DNA of 7,839 nucleotides from IMCC26077 sp964418325 (GTDB taxonomy: Bacteria > Actinomycetota > Actinomycetes > Nanopelagicales > Nanopelagicaceae), in contig CAYQLC010000039.1 in assembly GCA_964418325.1 (NCBI GenBank), forward strand, positions 1-7,839. The letters run 5' to 3'. Position numbers and translations under genes: made by a program. The notes below the pieces were generated by a model, which worked only from the letters and a program-made list of their open reading frames with translations, had not been told where the DNA came from and ran no database searches. Below are positions 1 to 7,564 of this stretch, piece after piece; the stretch's first letter is position 1; the number at the start of each line of letters is the position of its first letter.

Positions 1-1041
1 ACCGTTTCCATCTCCTTCGATATCAACCTCCCTGGCAAGAACACGGGCTATCTCGTTGTGGGTGATTCGACCAATAACAGCGGATGGACCAGCCACCGCG
101 TTCCGATCATTTCTTTCAAGAATGGAGAAGGTCCAACGGTGCTCCTTGTGGGCGGTACCCACGGTGATGAATATGAAGGACAGATCGCCGCAGCTTCGCT
201 CTCACGTTCGCTCAACATTAATGATGTGACGGGGCGCATCATCATCATTCCCTGTATCTCCATGGAGGCAGGTCGGAACGGAAATCGCTTGTGGAATGAC
301 GGTGCAAACTTCAATCGAGTATTTCCAGGACACGAAAATGGTGCGATTCACGGAAAGCTCGCCCACTTCTTAAGTTCAGAACTCTTTCCTCAGTGCGATG
401 GTGTGGTAGATATGCACTCAGGTGGACGAAGTATGTATTTCATCCCAAGTTCAAATATGACCTGGGTCCATGACAAAAACCAACGCGCTAAGTTGATTAA
501 GAATATGCTCTCCTGGAACACCGAAGTACACATGATTGGTGGCGAACAGCCAAACACCGATCCCTACTCATTGCTCAATCGCAATGCGGAAGCTCAAGGC
601 AAATCTGTGTCAACAGGCGAATTTGGTGGGATAGGAACGACCACTCCGCAAACCATGCGAATTATCAAAGAGGGCCTAGAGAATTTCTTGCGCGCCTTTG
701 GAGTCTTAAAGGGCAACGTGAAATCTCGAAGTGAAATGGGTCGAGGGGAAATGTCCATTATCGATTTCCGAGATGGGAATAGTTTCATCAATGCACCACG
801 CGCCGGTATCTACGAGAACTTGGTTGCTTTAGGCGCTCACGTAAAGAAAGGTGACGTTGTAGGACAGATCCACGATGTCGATCATCCCGATGTAGCACCG
901 GTTCCGGTTCGCAGCGCAACTGACGGCGTTGTTGGCGTGGTTCGCGGATTTCCTCCAGTAGTCACTGGAGATTGTGTATGCGTAGTAGGTAAGAAGTGGG
1001 ATTCCTTGGAAGAGATCGACCGTGAAGAGGTGAAGGCATGA
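1..1041 (+). CDS. AstE/AspA-family zinc deacylase (DoeB-like), 5'-partial
   Basis: Predicted cytoplasmic zinc-dependent deacylase that removes an acyl group from an N-acylated amino-acid-like substrate; the exact substrate is unknown. The frame is open from base 1. Aligned without gaps to the next gene, which starts at its own ATG, it lacks only about three N-terminal residues, so the GTG at 58 is not the start. In window numbering, the metal-binding HGDE motif gives His54 and Glu57, and HSGG gives the third ligand His139. NRVFPG gives the conserved Asn-Arg (Arg106), and TGEFGG carries the probable catalytic Glu207. The C-terminal part (about 265-335) is the small beta-barrel-like domain seen in DoeB/AstE-type proteins. 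It overlaps the next gene by ATGA. DoeB (N-acetyl-diaminobutyrate deacetylase, ectoine breakdown) is the closest named type I recognise, but no other ectoine genes are present, so no symbol is given. Confidence 0.88.
   Translation, partial: TVSISFDINLPGKNTGYLVVGDSTNNSGWTSHRVPIISFKNGEGPTVLLVGGTHGDEYEGQIAAASLSRSLNINDVTGRIIIIPCISMEAGRNGNRLWNDGANFNRVFPGHENGAIHGKLAHFLSSELFPQCDGVVDMHSGGRSMYFIPSSNMTWVHDKNQRAKLIKNMLSWNTEVHMIGGEQPNTDPYSLLNRNAEAQGKSVSTGEFGGIGTTTPQTMRIIKEGLENFLRAFGVLKGNVKSRSEMGRGEMSIIDFRDGNSFINAPRAGIYENLVALGAHVKKGDVVGQIHDVDHPDVAPVPVRSATDGVVGVVRGFPPVVTGDCVCVVGKKWDSLEEIDREEVKA
1027..1032 (+). promoter_or_regulatory. Ribosome binding site of the second deacylase
   Basis: GAGGTG lies inside the end of the first deacylase gene. 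Seven bases separate GAGG from the ATG at 1038, which supports that start and coupled translation across the ATGA overlap. Confidence 0.6.
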
Positions 1042-2081
1042 GCACTACTGTCTCCTGTTCTATTGATCTCGACTCCCCTGGCAAATCAACTGGCTATTTA
1101 AAAATAGGTGATTCAACCAATCAGAGTGGTTGGGCTACATACATGGTCCCCATCATCAAATACAAAAATGGCGAAGGTCCAACAGTTCTTGTGCTCGCCG
1201 GCAATCATGGCGATGAATATGAAGGTCAGTTTGCCGCTCGGGACTTGGCCAACAATCTAGATATCAATGAGGTCACTGGGCGCATCATCATCATTCCCTG
1301 CCTCTCGCAGCCTGCAGCTAAAGCTGGTACCAGACTCTGGCCAGATGGCACCAACTTCAATCGAATTTTTCCCGGAAACGAAAATGGCGCTGTCCATGGC
1401 AAGCTCGCCTATTACCTAAGCACTGAACTTTTCCCGCAAGTTGATGCGGTCTTCGAACTCCACAGCGGTGGACGAGGCCATCACTTCATTCCTTGCTCAC
1501 ATATGGTCTGGTCAAACGATGTTGCACAACGCAAAAAGATGATTAACGGAATGAAGAGCTACAACACCTCACACCATATGGTTTTCCCTGAGCAGCCAGG
1601 TACCGACCCAACAACCTTGTTGCCCGGACTCGTTGAACGACTTGGTAAAAATCTAGTAACTACTGAGCTCGGTGGCTCCGGTGTTGCAACTTTCGAAAGC
1701 ATAACCGTCGCAAAAGATGGTCTCCGTAATGGACTTCGTTATTTCAAAGTCATCAAAGGTGCGAGCAAGACTCGTGAAGAGCTTGGTCTATCTGCACCGG
1801 TCTTCCTTGATCTACGAAGCGGACTCTCCTATCACTCCGCCACCCACGTAGGTTTATACGAAAACATCAAAGGCTGTGGTGATTCCGTGGAAAAAGGCGA
1901 AGTGATCGGCCTTATTCACGACATGGATCATCCCGACACACCTGCTGCTGAGATCAGAGCGCAACAATCGGGTGTTATCGGAGTAATGCGTGGTTTCCCA
2001 CGCGTAAATATCGGTGATGTAGTTGCGGTGCTTGGGCCGGCCTACGCTTCAACAGATGAGTTCCCTGAGAACCCCGCCTAG
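1038..2081 (+). CDS. AstE/AspA-family zinc deacylase (DoeB-like), second tandem copy
   Basis: Full-length (347 aa) paralog of the preceding gene and predicted zinc deacylase of an N-acyl amino compound. The metal site is complete: HGDE gives His57 and Glu60, and LHSGG gives His142. The FNRIFPG motif carries Arg109, and TTELGGSG carries the probable catalytic Glu210. The C-terminal third is the beta-barrel-like domain, ending in GVIGVMRGFP and VVAVLG segments. There is no signal peptide or membrane segment. The ATG overlaps the upstream stop and has a good ribosome binding site. The two copies are roughly half identical by eye and share a 23-base exact match (232-254 and 1278-1300). They differ next to the active site: NHGDE here and THGDE in the first copy, ELGGSG here and EFGGIG there. 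They may therefore act on related but distinct substrates. The stop codon is 6 bp from the stop of the convergent operon. Confidence 0.9.
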   Translation: MSTTVSCSIDLDSPGKSTGYLKIGDSTNQSGWATYMVPIIKYKNGEGPTVLVLAGNHGDEYEGQFAARDLANNLDINEVTGRIIIIPCLSQPAAKAGTRLWPDGTNFNRIFPGNENGAVHGKLAYYLSTELFPQVDAVFELHSGGRGHHFIPCSHMVWSNDVAQRKKMINGMKSYNTSHHMVFPEQPGTDPTTLLPGLVERLGKNLVTTELGGSGVATFESITVAKDGLRNGLRYFKVIKGASKTREELGLSAPVFLDLRSGLSYHSATHVGLYENIKGCGDSVEKGEVIGLIHDMDHPDTPAAEIRAQQSGVIGVMRGFPRVNIGDVVAVLGPAYASTDEFPENPA

Positions 2082-2087
2082 CCTCGA
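2082..2087. other. Convergent operon junction, 6 bp
   Basis: The + strand operon ends at a TAG (2079-2081) and the - strand operon at a TAG read from 2090-2088. The stretch 2078-2091 reads CTAG, six bases, CTAG, so both stops sit in one small imperfect palindrome. There is no room for an intrinsic terminator between them, and I see no hairpin followed by a T-run just inside either gene. Confidence 0.7.
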
Positions 2088-3470
2088 CTAGAAGTTCTTG
2101 ATCTCACGATCAATGACCTCGAGCAACTCCTCAAATCCACCCATAGCGAGCAAGCTCTGCTGAGATTGATAAGTATTTTGCTCATAGGCCCTCCGATTGG
2201 GTACATATATATAGCCAGGTCCGTTGGTCATATCGAGGAAGAGCAGCATAAGACCTGGATTTCTTCGGCGTAATTCCTGAGCCATCTCAAGGTAGGCCTC
2301 TCCGCAATGAGAAATCATGATGGCATCACCCATGCGCCAAATCCATACCGGATGTAAGACTGTGCCATCACCTTGCACATAATCGATTCGCATCTCAAAT
2401 TGTTTCCGAATTCGAAAATTCAGAAAGGTCTCGCTCGCGGTGAGTGGAGCCCATCGAGAACGCATCTGCTCCTCATCGAGCAACTCTTTATGAGCTAACT
2501 TTGCAAGCACCTTTTTTGATTTAATGATGGGATTTGGCTCAACTGATACTGACTCCCACCCACCCAAATTGGAACCAGATGTGATTACTTCGGTAAATCG
2601 ATACTCAGTCGCTGGAGGCAACATCCCAGCTAATGTGGCGAGCGTTGCATAGCCAAGCATCTCACCATTCTTATCGGCTACTGCGACATCAGAGGCGTAC
2701 TGAATTTTCGGTGCAACATTTCCGCATGCACCTAAAAGAAAGATCATCGGTGCTCCAGTTGCTTCTTCGACGATTTCGCGAGCACGTCCAACATAATCTG
2801 GACTAATGAGGTCACTTCCCCAACCAACTGAAGTGGGATGACAGCCATAATTAACTAAAGTAGTTACGTTCACACCGGATAAGTCGGTAACTCGACCGAC
2901 AACCAAAGTGTCATCGGCTACGAGGGCAGGGTTGTACCCCACTACGACTTGGTCGCCAACGGGGAGATCTCGAACGGTACCGAGCGTGCACTTGCCATAT
3001 CCCCACGTGATGTTCACCTCGCGCGCCGATTCTTCTGCGATGCGACAAATATCAATAATCGACGCGATGGTTTTTTCAATGAAATCTGGAACTAATTCTT
3101 TACCTTCACGAAGCGCTTCATGCACACAAAATGGTGGTCCTTTGTGAGTTTGGCTCAGATTGACGAGTAAGTCATCGATGTCAACGCCGAGTTCTCGCAC
3201 GACGCGACTGCGAAAGCGAATGACATCGCATTCGTAACAACCAATCCAGCCAATATCGAGACCTACGATAAATCGAGTGCGCTCTTCCGTTCGGATAGCA
3301 ATCGCTGTAGCGGTAAGCGGTCGATGTACTCCCGTCGAGAGCGCGGAGGTGCTCTTGCCCCACGGATTCGCAGAGATTCCTATTGGTGGCGTGATATCTA
3401 CCTGTGCGACGCCAAGAACGGTCCGCGTTAATGCAGGTGCAGCGTGATCGATTTCAGGTCGCGCGCTCAT
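2088..3470 (-). CDS. Ceramidase-like hydrolase paralog with altered metal site (His to Gln)
   Basis: Third of three tandem proteins resembling the N-terminal domain of neutral/alkaline non-lysosomal ceramidase (460 aa). Family marks are GVAQVDITPPIG near residue 20, NYGCHPT (His211), HCGEAY (Glu391), and GYIYVP with a downstream Tyr (Tyr422 and Tyr434). These match the second His ligand, the Glu ligand and the two active-site Tyr of Pseudomonas ceramidase. The expected THTHAGP motif reads SQTHKGP, so the first His ligand is Gln107 (codon CAA at 3152-3150). NRE/NRD in the sisters is VRD here, and GDLAP is GNVAP. The protein may thus be inactive, a partner subunit, or changed in metal or substrate use. 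There is no signal peptide. The start is ATG 3470, overlapping the upstream TGA as TGATG; the adjacent GTG at 3473 is also possible. No clear Shine-Dalgarno precedes it, so translation probably depends on coupling. Confidence 0.8.
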   Translation of the reverse strand: MSARPEIDHAAPALTRTVLGVAQVDITPPIGISANPWGKSTSALSTGVHRPLTATAIAIRTEERTRFIVGLDIGWIGCYECDVIRFRSRVVRELGVDIDDLLVNLSQTHKGPPFCVHEALREGKELVPDFIEKTIASIIDICRIAEESAREVNITWGYGKCTLGTVRDLPVGDQVVVGYNPALVADDTLVVGRVTDLSGVNVTTLVNYGCHPTSVGWGSDLISPDYVGRAREIVEEATGAPMIFLLGACGNVAPKIQYASDVAVADKNGEMLGYATLATLAGMLPPATEYRFTEVITSGSNLGGWESVSVEPNPIIKSKKVLAKLAHKELLDEEQMRSRWAPLTASETFLNFRIRKQFEMRIDYVQGDGTVLHPVWIWRMGDAIMISHCGEAYLEMAQELRRRNPGLMLLFLDMTNGPGYIYVPNRRAYEQNTYQSQQSLLAMGGFEELLEVIDREIKNF

Positions 3471-4876
3471 CACCGTGGGATTCGTGGCAACCGAGAGATC
3501 GCTGCTGAAACCTCGTCTGTGATCAATTCCAGACCGCCTTCAGCAAGTAGGGTCTGCCACGCTTGATAGCGCAATCTCTTGTATGCCTCAGGTGTTGGTA
3601 AGTACATATACCCCGGACCGTTCGTGCAATTGAGTACAAAGATCACTCGATCCGGATGGCGTCGTCGTAGTTCCATTTGGAAATAGGAATATGCCTCACC
3701 CGGCTGACCGACAATCACTGCATCGCCCCACTGCCAAATCCAGACTGGATGGGTAGCGCGGCCTCCTTCTAATACATACCCCGCGCGAAGTTTCATCGCC
3801 CGAATTATTCGAGTCTCGCGCGCTCCCTCGTCGACATCCTTCCAACGCTCGCGCAGATCTTCGATAGTAGGAAGATTCTGAAGCTTCACTTCGATATCCA
3901 ACCGAGTCGCGTTGGTAATTTCTGGTGCCTGATTATCGATTTCCTCCCAGTCGCCCAGCAGAGCTCCTGACTCCACTGCCTCAAGAAAACGCATTTTCTT
4001 CCCCGAGGTGATCATCTTTTCGAGAGTTGCCATGGTGGCATAACCCAAAATTCGACCATTCTTATCAGCAACTTCTGTATCTCCAGAGTTACCATCACGA
4101 GGCGCAAGGTCTCCTGATGCCCCTTGCAAGAAGAGCATCGGCGCACCAGTCTTTGCTTGCACGATATCCCGCGCTTCGCCAACGAAATCTGGTGAAACCT
4201 TGCTGTTCTTCCAGGCAAGAGTGGTGGGATGGCATGCGTAATTAACAATTGTTCCAATTATCTTTCCGCTTGAATTGCATAGACGGCCAACAGTCAGAGT
4301 GTCATCTGCAGGTTCTCCTGGATTAAAGCCAACGATGTCTATCTCGCCACAGGGAAGTTCTCGATTGATTGCTAGATCGCATTTGCCGTAAGACCAAGTG
4401 ATAGTCGCGGGTATTGCACTCTCTGCCGCCTCTTTACACGCCGCAATGATCTCTGCAGTAGCAAACTTGTGATACTCCGCCACGAATTCTCCACCCTCAA
4501 GATGGGCAACATCAGAAGCGGTAGTGGGACCTGCATGGGTATGGGTCAAGTGAAGTTGTAATTGATTCTCTTCTATGCCTAGCTCTTGAATTACTACGCC
4601 ACGGACTGCAAGGTCATCGGTTTTGCCTTGCCACCAACCCCAATCGACGGTAACCAAGTATTGGAATTTCCCTGATTCGGATTTGACTGCAACTGCGGTG
4701 GTAGTGATGTTGTTGTGAATTCCAGTAGCGACATGAATTTTTGCTGCGCCCCAACTAGCAGCACGAATCCCAACAGGTGGGTTGATTACCCGCTGGGCCA
4801 TTCCGGCAGTCAGCGCTGCAGCAAAAGGAGCGTGAATCGATTTCGCTTTTGGTGGTTGTAAATCCGGACGTGCCAT
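3470..4876 (-). CDS. Neutral ceramidase N-terminal-domain-like hydrolase, intact active site
   Basis: Middle member of the three paralogs (468 aa), and the one whose motifs are most canonical. Predicted zinc amidohydrolase-type enzyme: THTHAGP (His112, His114), NRELPCG (Arg172), NYACHPTTL (His216), QPGEAY (Glu394), and PGYMYLP (Tyr425) with Tyr437 twelve residues on. This reproduces the ligand and active-site order of Pseudomonas neutral ceramidase. FLQGASGDLAPR corresponds to the family's GD-V-S-P segment. True neutral ceramidases are about 650 aa or longer, secreted, and have an extra C-terminal domain. This protein has no signal peptide and stops after the catalytic domain, so the substrate is probably a smaller soluble amide. 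The frame continues upstream to 4963, but the start chosen is ATG 4876: AGGAG stands 7 bases before it, it overlaps the upstream TAA as TAATG, and its MARPD start resembles MSARPE of the next gene. Confidence 0.83.
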   Translation of the reverse strand: MARPDLQPPKAKSIHAPFAAALTAGMAQRVINPPVGIRAASWGAAKIHVATGIHNNITTTAVAVKSESGKFQYLVTVDWGWWQGKTDDLAVRGVVIQELGIEENQLQLHLTHTHAGPTTASDVAHLEGGEFVAEYHKFATAEIIAACKEAAESAIPATITWSYGKCDLAINRELPCGEIDIVGFNPGEPADDTLTVGRLCNSSGKIIGTIVNYACHPTTLAWKNSKVSPDFVGEARDIVQAKTGAPMLFLQGASGDLAPRDGNSGDTEVADKNGRILGYATMATLEKMITSGKKMRFLEAVESGALLGDWEEIDNQAPEITNATRLDIEVKLQNLPTIEDLRERWKDVDEGARETRIIRAMKLRAGYVLEGGRATHPVWIWQWGDAVIVGQPGEAYSYFQMELRRRHPDRVIFVLNCTNGPGYMYLPTPEAYKRLRYQAWQTLLAEGGLELITDEVSAAISRLPRIPR

Positions 4877-6285
4877 TACTTCGCTCCTAAAATTCGTTTG
4901 ATTGCGGTATCGGCTGCATCTATAACTGAATCTAGGGAGCCAGCTGCTAATAGCGTCTGCCACGCTTGGTATGCAGGTGCGTTATAGGCGCTCTTGATTG
5001 GTAAATAGAAGAGCCCTGGCGCATTGGTTAAGTTGAGTACGAAGATCACTTTCCCAGGATTTCTGCGTCGCAATTCGGTTTGAATAAATGAGTATGCCTC
5101 ACCAGGTTGTGCAACGAAGACCGCCTCGCCCCATTGCCAGACCCAGACCGGATGATCGACTTCGGCTTGAGATTCATAGCCAATTCGCAAGCGTTCGGCG
5201 CGCATGATGCGCTCCTCGAGCGCACCTGGATCGATGCCTGCCCATTCTTCGCGTAATTGAGCAATTGACTTGAGTTCCTTCACGCGCACTTTGGCATCAA
5301 TGCGCTCCTCATGGCAGACATCAGAACCACGCACCGGCATCTCATGCCACTCGCCGAGAAGCGCTCCCGATTCAACAATTCCATTCCAACGAAGTCCATG
5401 GCCCGGGGATTGCATCGACGCAAGAGTGGAGAGAATTGCATGTCCAAGCATCGTGCCGTTCTTATCGGCAAGTGAGGTATCACCGCTGTATTGATTACGA
5501 GGTGATAGTTCTCCTGAAGCACCTTGCAAAAACATCATCGGCGCACCTGTCGCTTTTTCAACCAAGATACGCGCCATACCGATGTAATCTGGCGAAACCG
5601 CCATGTTGTCCCAGGCCAAAGTTGTTGGATGACAAGCGTAATTTGCGATGGTGCCGATAACTTTTCCGGAGCGATTAGAGATTCGACCTACAACAAGAGT
5701 GTCGTCAGCGACGATGTCTGGATTAAATGCCACGACTTCTTGCGAACCACACGGCAGATCTCGATTGACCGCAAGATCACAGTGGCCATAGCCCCATGTG
5801 ATATCCACATCCTCAATCTTTGAGGCTGCCTCTTTGCATGCCTCAATCGACTTCGTGATGATCGCCTCCCGGAATGCCGGGATTAACTCTGAACCTTCTT
5901 TTTGCGATCGATGTAAACATGGAAGCGGGACAGCGTGAGTGTGGCTCGATGCAAAGAGAATCTTGTCTCGATAAACCCCGACGCCATCAGCAATGCGATC
6001 TAGCAAATCATGCGCACATTCGACGCAGCCCAGGACGCAGAGATCGATGCCAACAATAAAACTCTTCGTACCGCTCTTATCCTCACGCGCTACCGCGGTG
6101 AGAAAGAGACCAATATGGATTGATTCGGATCGGAACTTCTTGGCAGCGCCCCAGATCCCAGACATGATGCCCACAGGTGGAGTGAATTCGCGCTGAGCGA
6201 CGCCACATCGAAGCGCGCTCATCGGCTCGCGCCAGGTATTTTGCTTGGGGGTCAGATGCGCATTGGGTGATTCAGTGGAGGCCAT
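4876..6285 (-). CDS. Neutral ceramidase N-terminal-domain-like hydrolase, first paralog
   Basis: First of the three paralogs in transcription order (469 aa from ATG 6285). It shows GVAQREFTPPVG near residue 28, SSHTHAVP (His115, His117), NRDLPCG (Arg175), NYACHPTTL (His219), QPGEAY (Glu396), and LFYLP (Tyr427) with Tyr439. All metal ligands and active-site Tyr/Arg expected from neutral ceramidase are present. Val replaces the usual Gly after HTHA, and GELSP replaces GDLAP, which hints at a different pocket from the middle paralog. All three paralogs share an ADDTLxVGR segment and an ADKNG segment. There is no signal peptide or C-terminal extension, so it is probably cytoplasmic. An upstream TTG at 6297 is in frame, and ATG 6222 is a shorter option. 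ATG 6285 is preferred, although no good Shine-Dalgarno precedes it. Its TAA overlaps the next ATG by one base. Confidence 0.83.
   Translation of the reverse strand: MASTESPNAHLTPKQNTWREPMSALRCGVAQREFTPPVGIMSGIWGAAKKFRSESIHIGLFLTAVAREDKSGTKSFIVGIDLCVLGCVECAHDLLDRIADGVGVYRDKILFASSHTHAVPLPCLHRSQKEGSELIPAFREAIITKSIEACKEAASKIEDVDITWGYGHCDLAVNRDLPCGSQEVVAFNPDIVADDTLVVGRISNRSGKVIGTIANYACHPTTLAWDNMAVSPDYIGMARILVEKATGAPMMFLQGASGELSPRNQYSGDTSLADKNGTMLGHAILSTLASMQSPGHGLRWNGIVESGALLGEWHEMPVRGSDVCHEERIDAKVRVKELKSIAQLREEWAGIDPGALEERIMRAERLRIGYESQAEVDHPVWVWQWGEAVFVAQPGEAYSFIQTELRRRNPGKVIFVLNLTNAPGLFYLPIKSAYNAPAYQAWQTLLAAGSLDSVIDAADTAIKRILGAK
4884..4888 (-). promoter_or_regulatory. Ribosome binding site fixing the start of the middle paralog
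   Basis: On the minus strand AGGAG is followed by seven bases and ATG (4876). This is the clearest Shine-Dalgarno of the minus-strand group. It lies within the last codons of the upstream gene and argues against the longer in-frame start at 4963. Confidence 0.65.
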
Positions 6286-6291
6286 TTCACT

Positions 6292-6320
6292 ATTCAATCA
6301 CTGGGCAGATTGACTGTCTA
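6292..6320 (-). promoter_or_regulatory. Possible promoter giving a leaderless ceramidase-like transcript
   Basis: On the minus strand TAGACA (6320-6315) and TTGAAT (6297-6292) are separated by 17 bases. The second ends six bases before ATG 6285. If real, transcription would begin at or next to the start codon, which would explain the lack of a Shine-Dalgarno. The -10 match is only partial (4 of 6). The three hydrolases could instead be read through from the transporter gene, 58 bp upstream. Confidence 0.22.
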
Positions 6321-6330
6321 CGAATCACCT

Positions 6331-6340
6331 CGAGATCTCG
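6331..6340. repeat. 10-bp perfect palindrome CGAGATCTCG
   Basis: This is a self-complementary decamer in the 58-bp gap between the transporter stop and the first hydrolase start, just upstream of the candidate -35. It could be a dimeric regulator site. It has no loop or T-run, so it is not an intrinsic terminator. It could be chance. Confidence 0.3.
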
Positions 6341-6343
6341 GAG

Positions 6344-7564
6344 TTATTCGGGAGTGCGAAATCTTAGGCGCAGATACATACTCATTCCCAACGCCATGAC
6401 TGCACCAAATGCGATTGCTCCACGCGGGGAGAGAAGTTCAGCGAGGAAACCAAGTGCAATACCGCCGATTGCGATCATGGTCTGCCACGCGAATATGTAG
6501 ATGCCCCATGACCTGCCGTAGTAATCAGGCGCTGCGTAGGTGCGCATTCCCCCATTGCCGGAGATGTTGACTCCCATGGAGAAATAGCCGCAACCAAATA
6601 GCGCAGCAAGGAATAACCAATAGTTAGGAGCAAGTGCAGCGCAGAACCAAATCCCGGCCATGAAAAAAGCGCGCTTAGTCAGTAAATCGATCGAAGGTAG
6701 AGTCTTATGACGCGCGAAGGAGACCGCGCCTAAAATCGCACCAGCTGCAATCGACGAGCCCATCAATCCAAATCCTGATGCACTTCCTTGAAAGACTTGC
6801 TTTGCCATCAACGCTGAAGTGAATTGCATATCCTGGCCCCACATGGCAAGGAACGAGACAGCAAAGATTGAATAGAAGAGTCGCTTCTCTCTAAAGACGT
6901 ATGCGAAACCATCGCGAAGTAAAACGGGAACGCCATCCTTGCGCACGTGCTGATATCGATAATCAACTGGTCGAATTGAAGCTAGCGAGAGTGCACAGAG
7001 TAAGTAGCTCAACGAATTGAAGAGGATCGCCTCGCCAATTCCAAATGCGTCAATGACGACACCGGCAAGTGCAGGACCAAAGAGTCGGCCGATATTTATA
7101 TTTGCAGAATTCAGACTGAGCGCACTAGGTAATTTATCCTCACCAACAAGTGTGACGTAATAGCTCTGCCGAATTGGACCATCAATCGCGTTGGTAACAC
7201 CCAAAAGGAATGCCGCCACAATAACTTGTGCGCTAGTAACTCGGTCTAAAAGCACAAGCGATGCCAAAGTCGCTGCAATGCCAGAAGCAACAAGATTACA
7301 TGCAATCAGAGCCCGCTTTGGATTTACTTTATCTGCGAGCTTTCCAGCATGAAGGCTAAAAAAGAATCCAGGAAGAAATTGTGCAGCTACTACGACACCG
7401 AGTAGCTGAGCGCTATTAGTTAAATTGAGAATCAACCAATCCTGCGCGACTCGGTGTGCCCAATTTCCAGAATTAGACATTGCTGTTCCAAAAAAATAAT
7501 TTCGGTAATTGCGCTCACGAAGTGCGATAAAACGATCAATAATCTTTTTCTCGTCGCGCGACAC
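6344..7564 (-). CDS. MFS transporter, MFS_3 / DHA3 (EntS-like) type
   Basis: Predicted inner-membrane major facilitator protein (406 aa), probably a proton-coupled exporter of a small molecule. It fits twelve hydrophobic segments. After a short charged N-terminus comes the family signature NSGNWAHRVAQDWLIL (31-46), then motif A-like GKLADKVNPKRA (74-85) between segments 2 and 3. The DGPIRQ and LPSALSLNSA segments (128-154), followed by GRLFGPALAG, are typical of the DHA3/transmembrane secretion effector group. A basic cytoplasmic loop lies around 198-230 between the two halves. The start is GTG 7564: no other start codon lies between it and the upstream in-frame stop, and starting at Met29 would cut into the first segment. 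Only a weak AGG lies upstream. It sits 58 bp before the hydrolases on the same strand, so it may share their transcript and handle their substrate or product; the direction of transport is not shown by sequence. Confidence 0.88.
   Translation of the reverse strand: MSRDEKKIIDRFIALRERNYRNYFFGTAMSNSGNWAHRVAQDWLILNLTNSAQLLGVVVAAQFLPGFFFSLHAGKLADKVNPKRALIACNLVASGIAATLASLVLLDRVTSAQVIVAAFLLGVTNAIDGPIRQSYYVTLVGEDKLPSALSLNSANINIGRLFGPALAGVVIDAFGIGEAILFNSLSYLLCALSLASIRPVDYRYQHVRKDGVPVLLRDGFAYVFREKRLFYSIFAVSFLAMWGQDMQFTSALMAKQVFQGSASGFGLMGSSIAAGAILGAVSFARHKTLPSIDLLTKRAFFMAGIWFCAALAPNYWLFLAALFGCGYFSMGVNISGNGGMRTYAAPDYYGRSWGIYIFAWQTMIAIGGIALGFLAELLSPRGAIAFGAVMALGMSMYLRLRFRTPE

Noticed and set aside
58..60. 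GTG as the start of the first deacylase
   Set aside because: The frame upstream to base 1 encodes residues that match the N-terminus of the tandem paralog, so the gene simply starts before the window.
2034..2043. GGCCGGCC palindrome near the end of the second deacylase gene as a terminator
   Set aside because: It is short, has no loop and no T-run follows. It lies within the coding region and encodes conserved-looking Gly-Pro residues.
1..2081. Ectoine degradation locus
   Set aside because: The deacylases resemble DoeB, but no ectoine hydrolase, aminotransferase, dehydrogenase or uptake genes are present, and the neighbours are of other families.
4877..4963. 29-residue N-terminal extension of the middle ceramidase-like protein
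   Set aside because: It overlaps the upstream gene by 88 bases and has no counterpart in the paralogs. A strong ribosome binding site and a TAATG junction mark ATG 4876 as the start.
5270..6196. Several open frames of 61-99 codons on the + strand opposite the first ceramidase-like gene
   Set aside because: They overlap a gene with clear family motifs, overlap one another in different frames, and are low-complexity, Arg/Ser-rich shadows.
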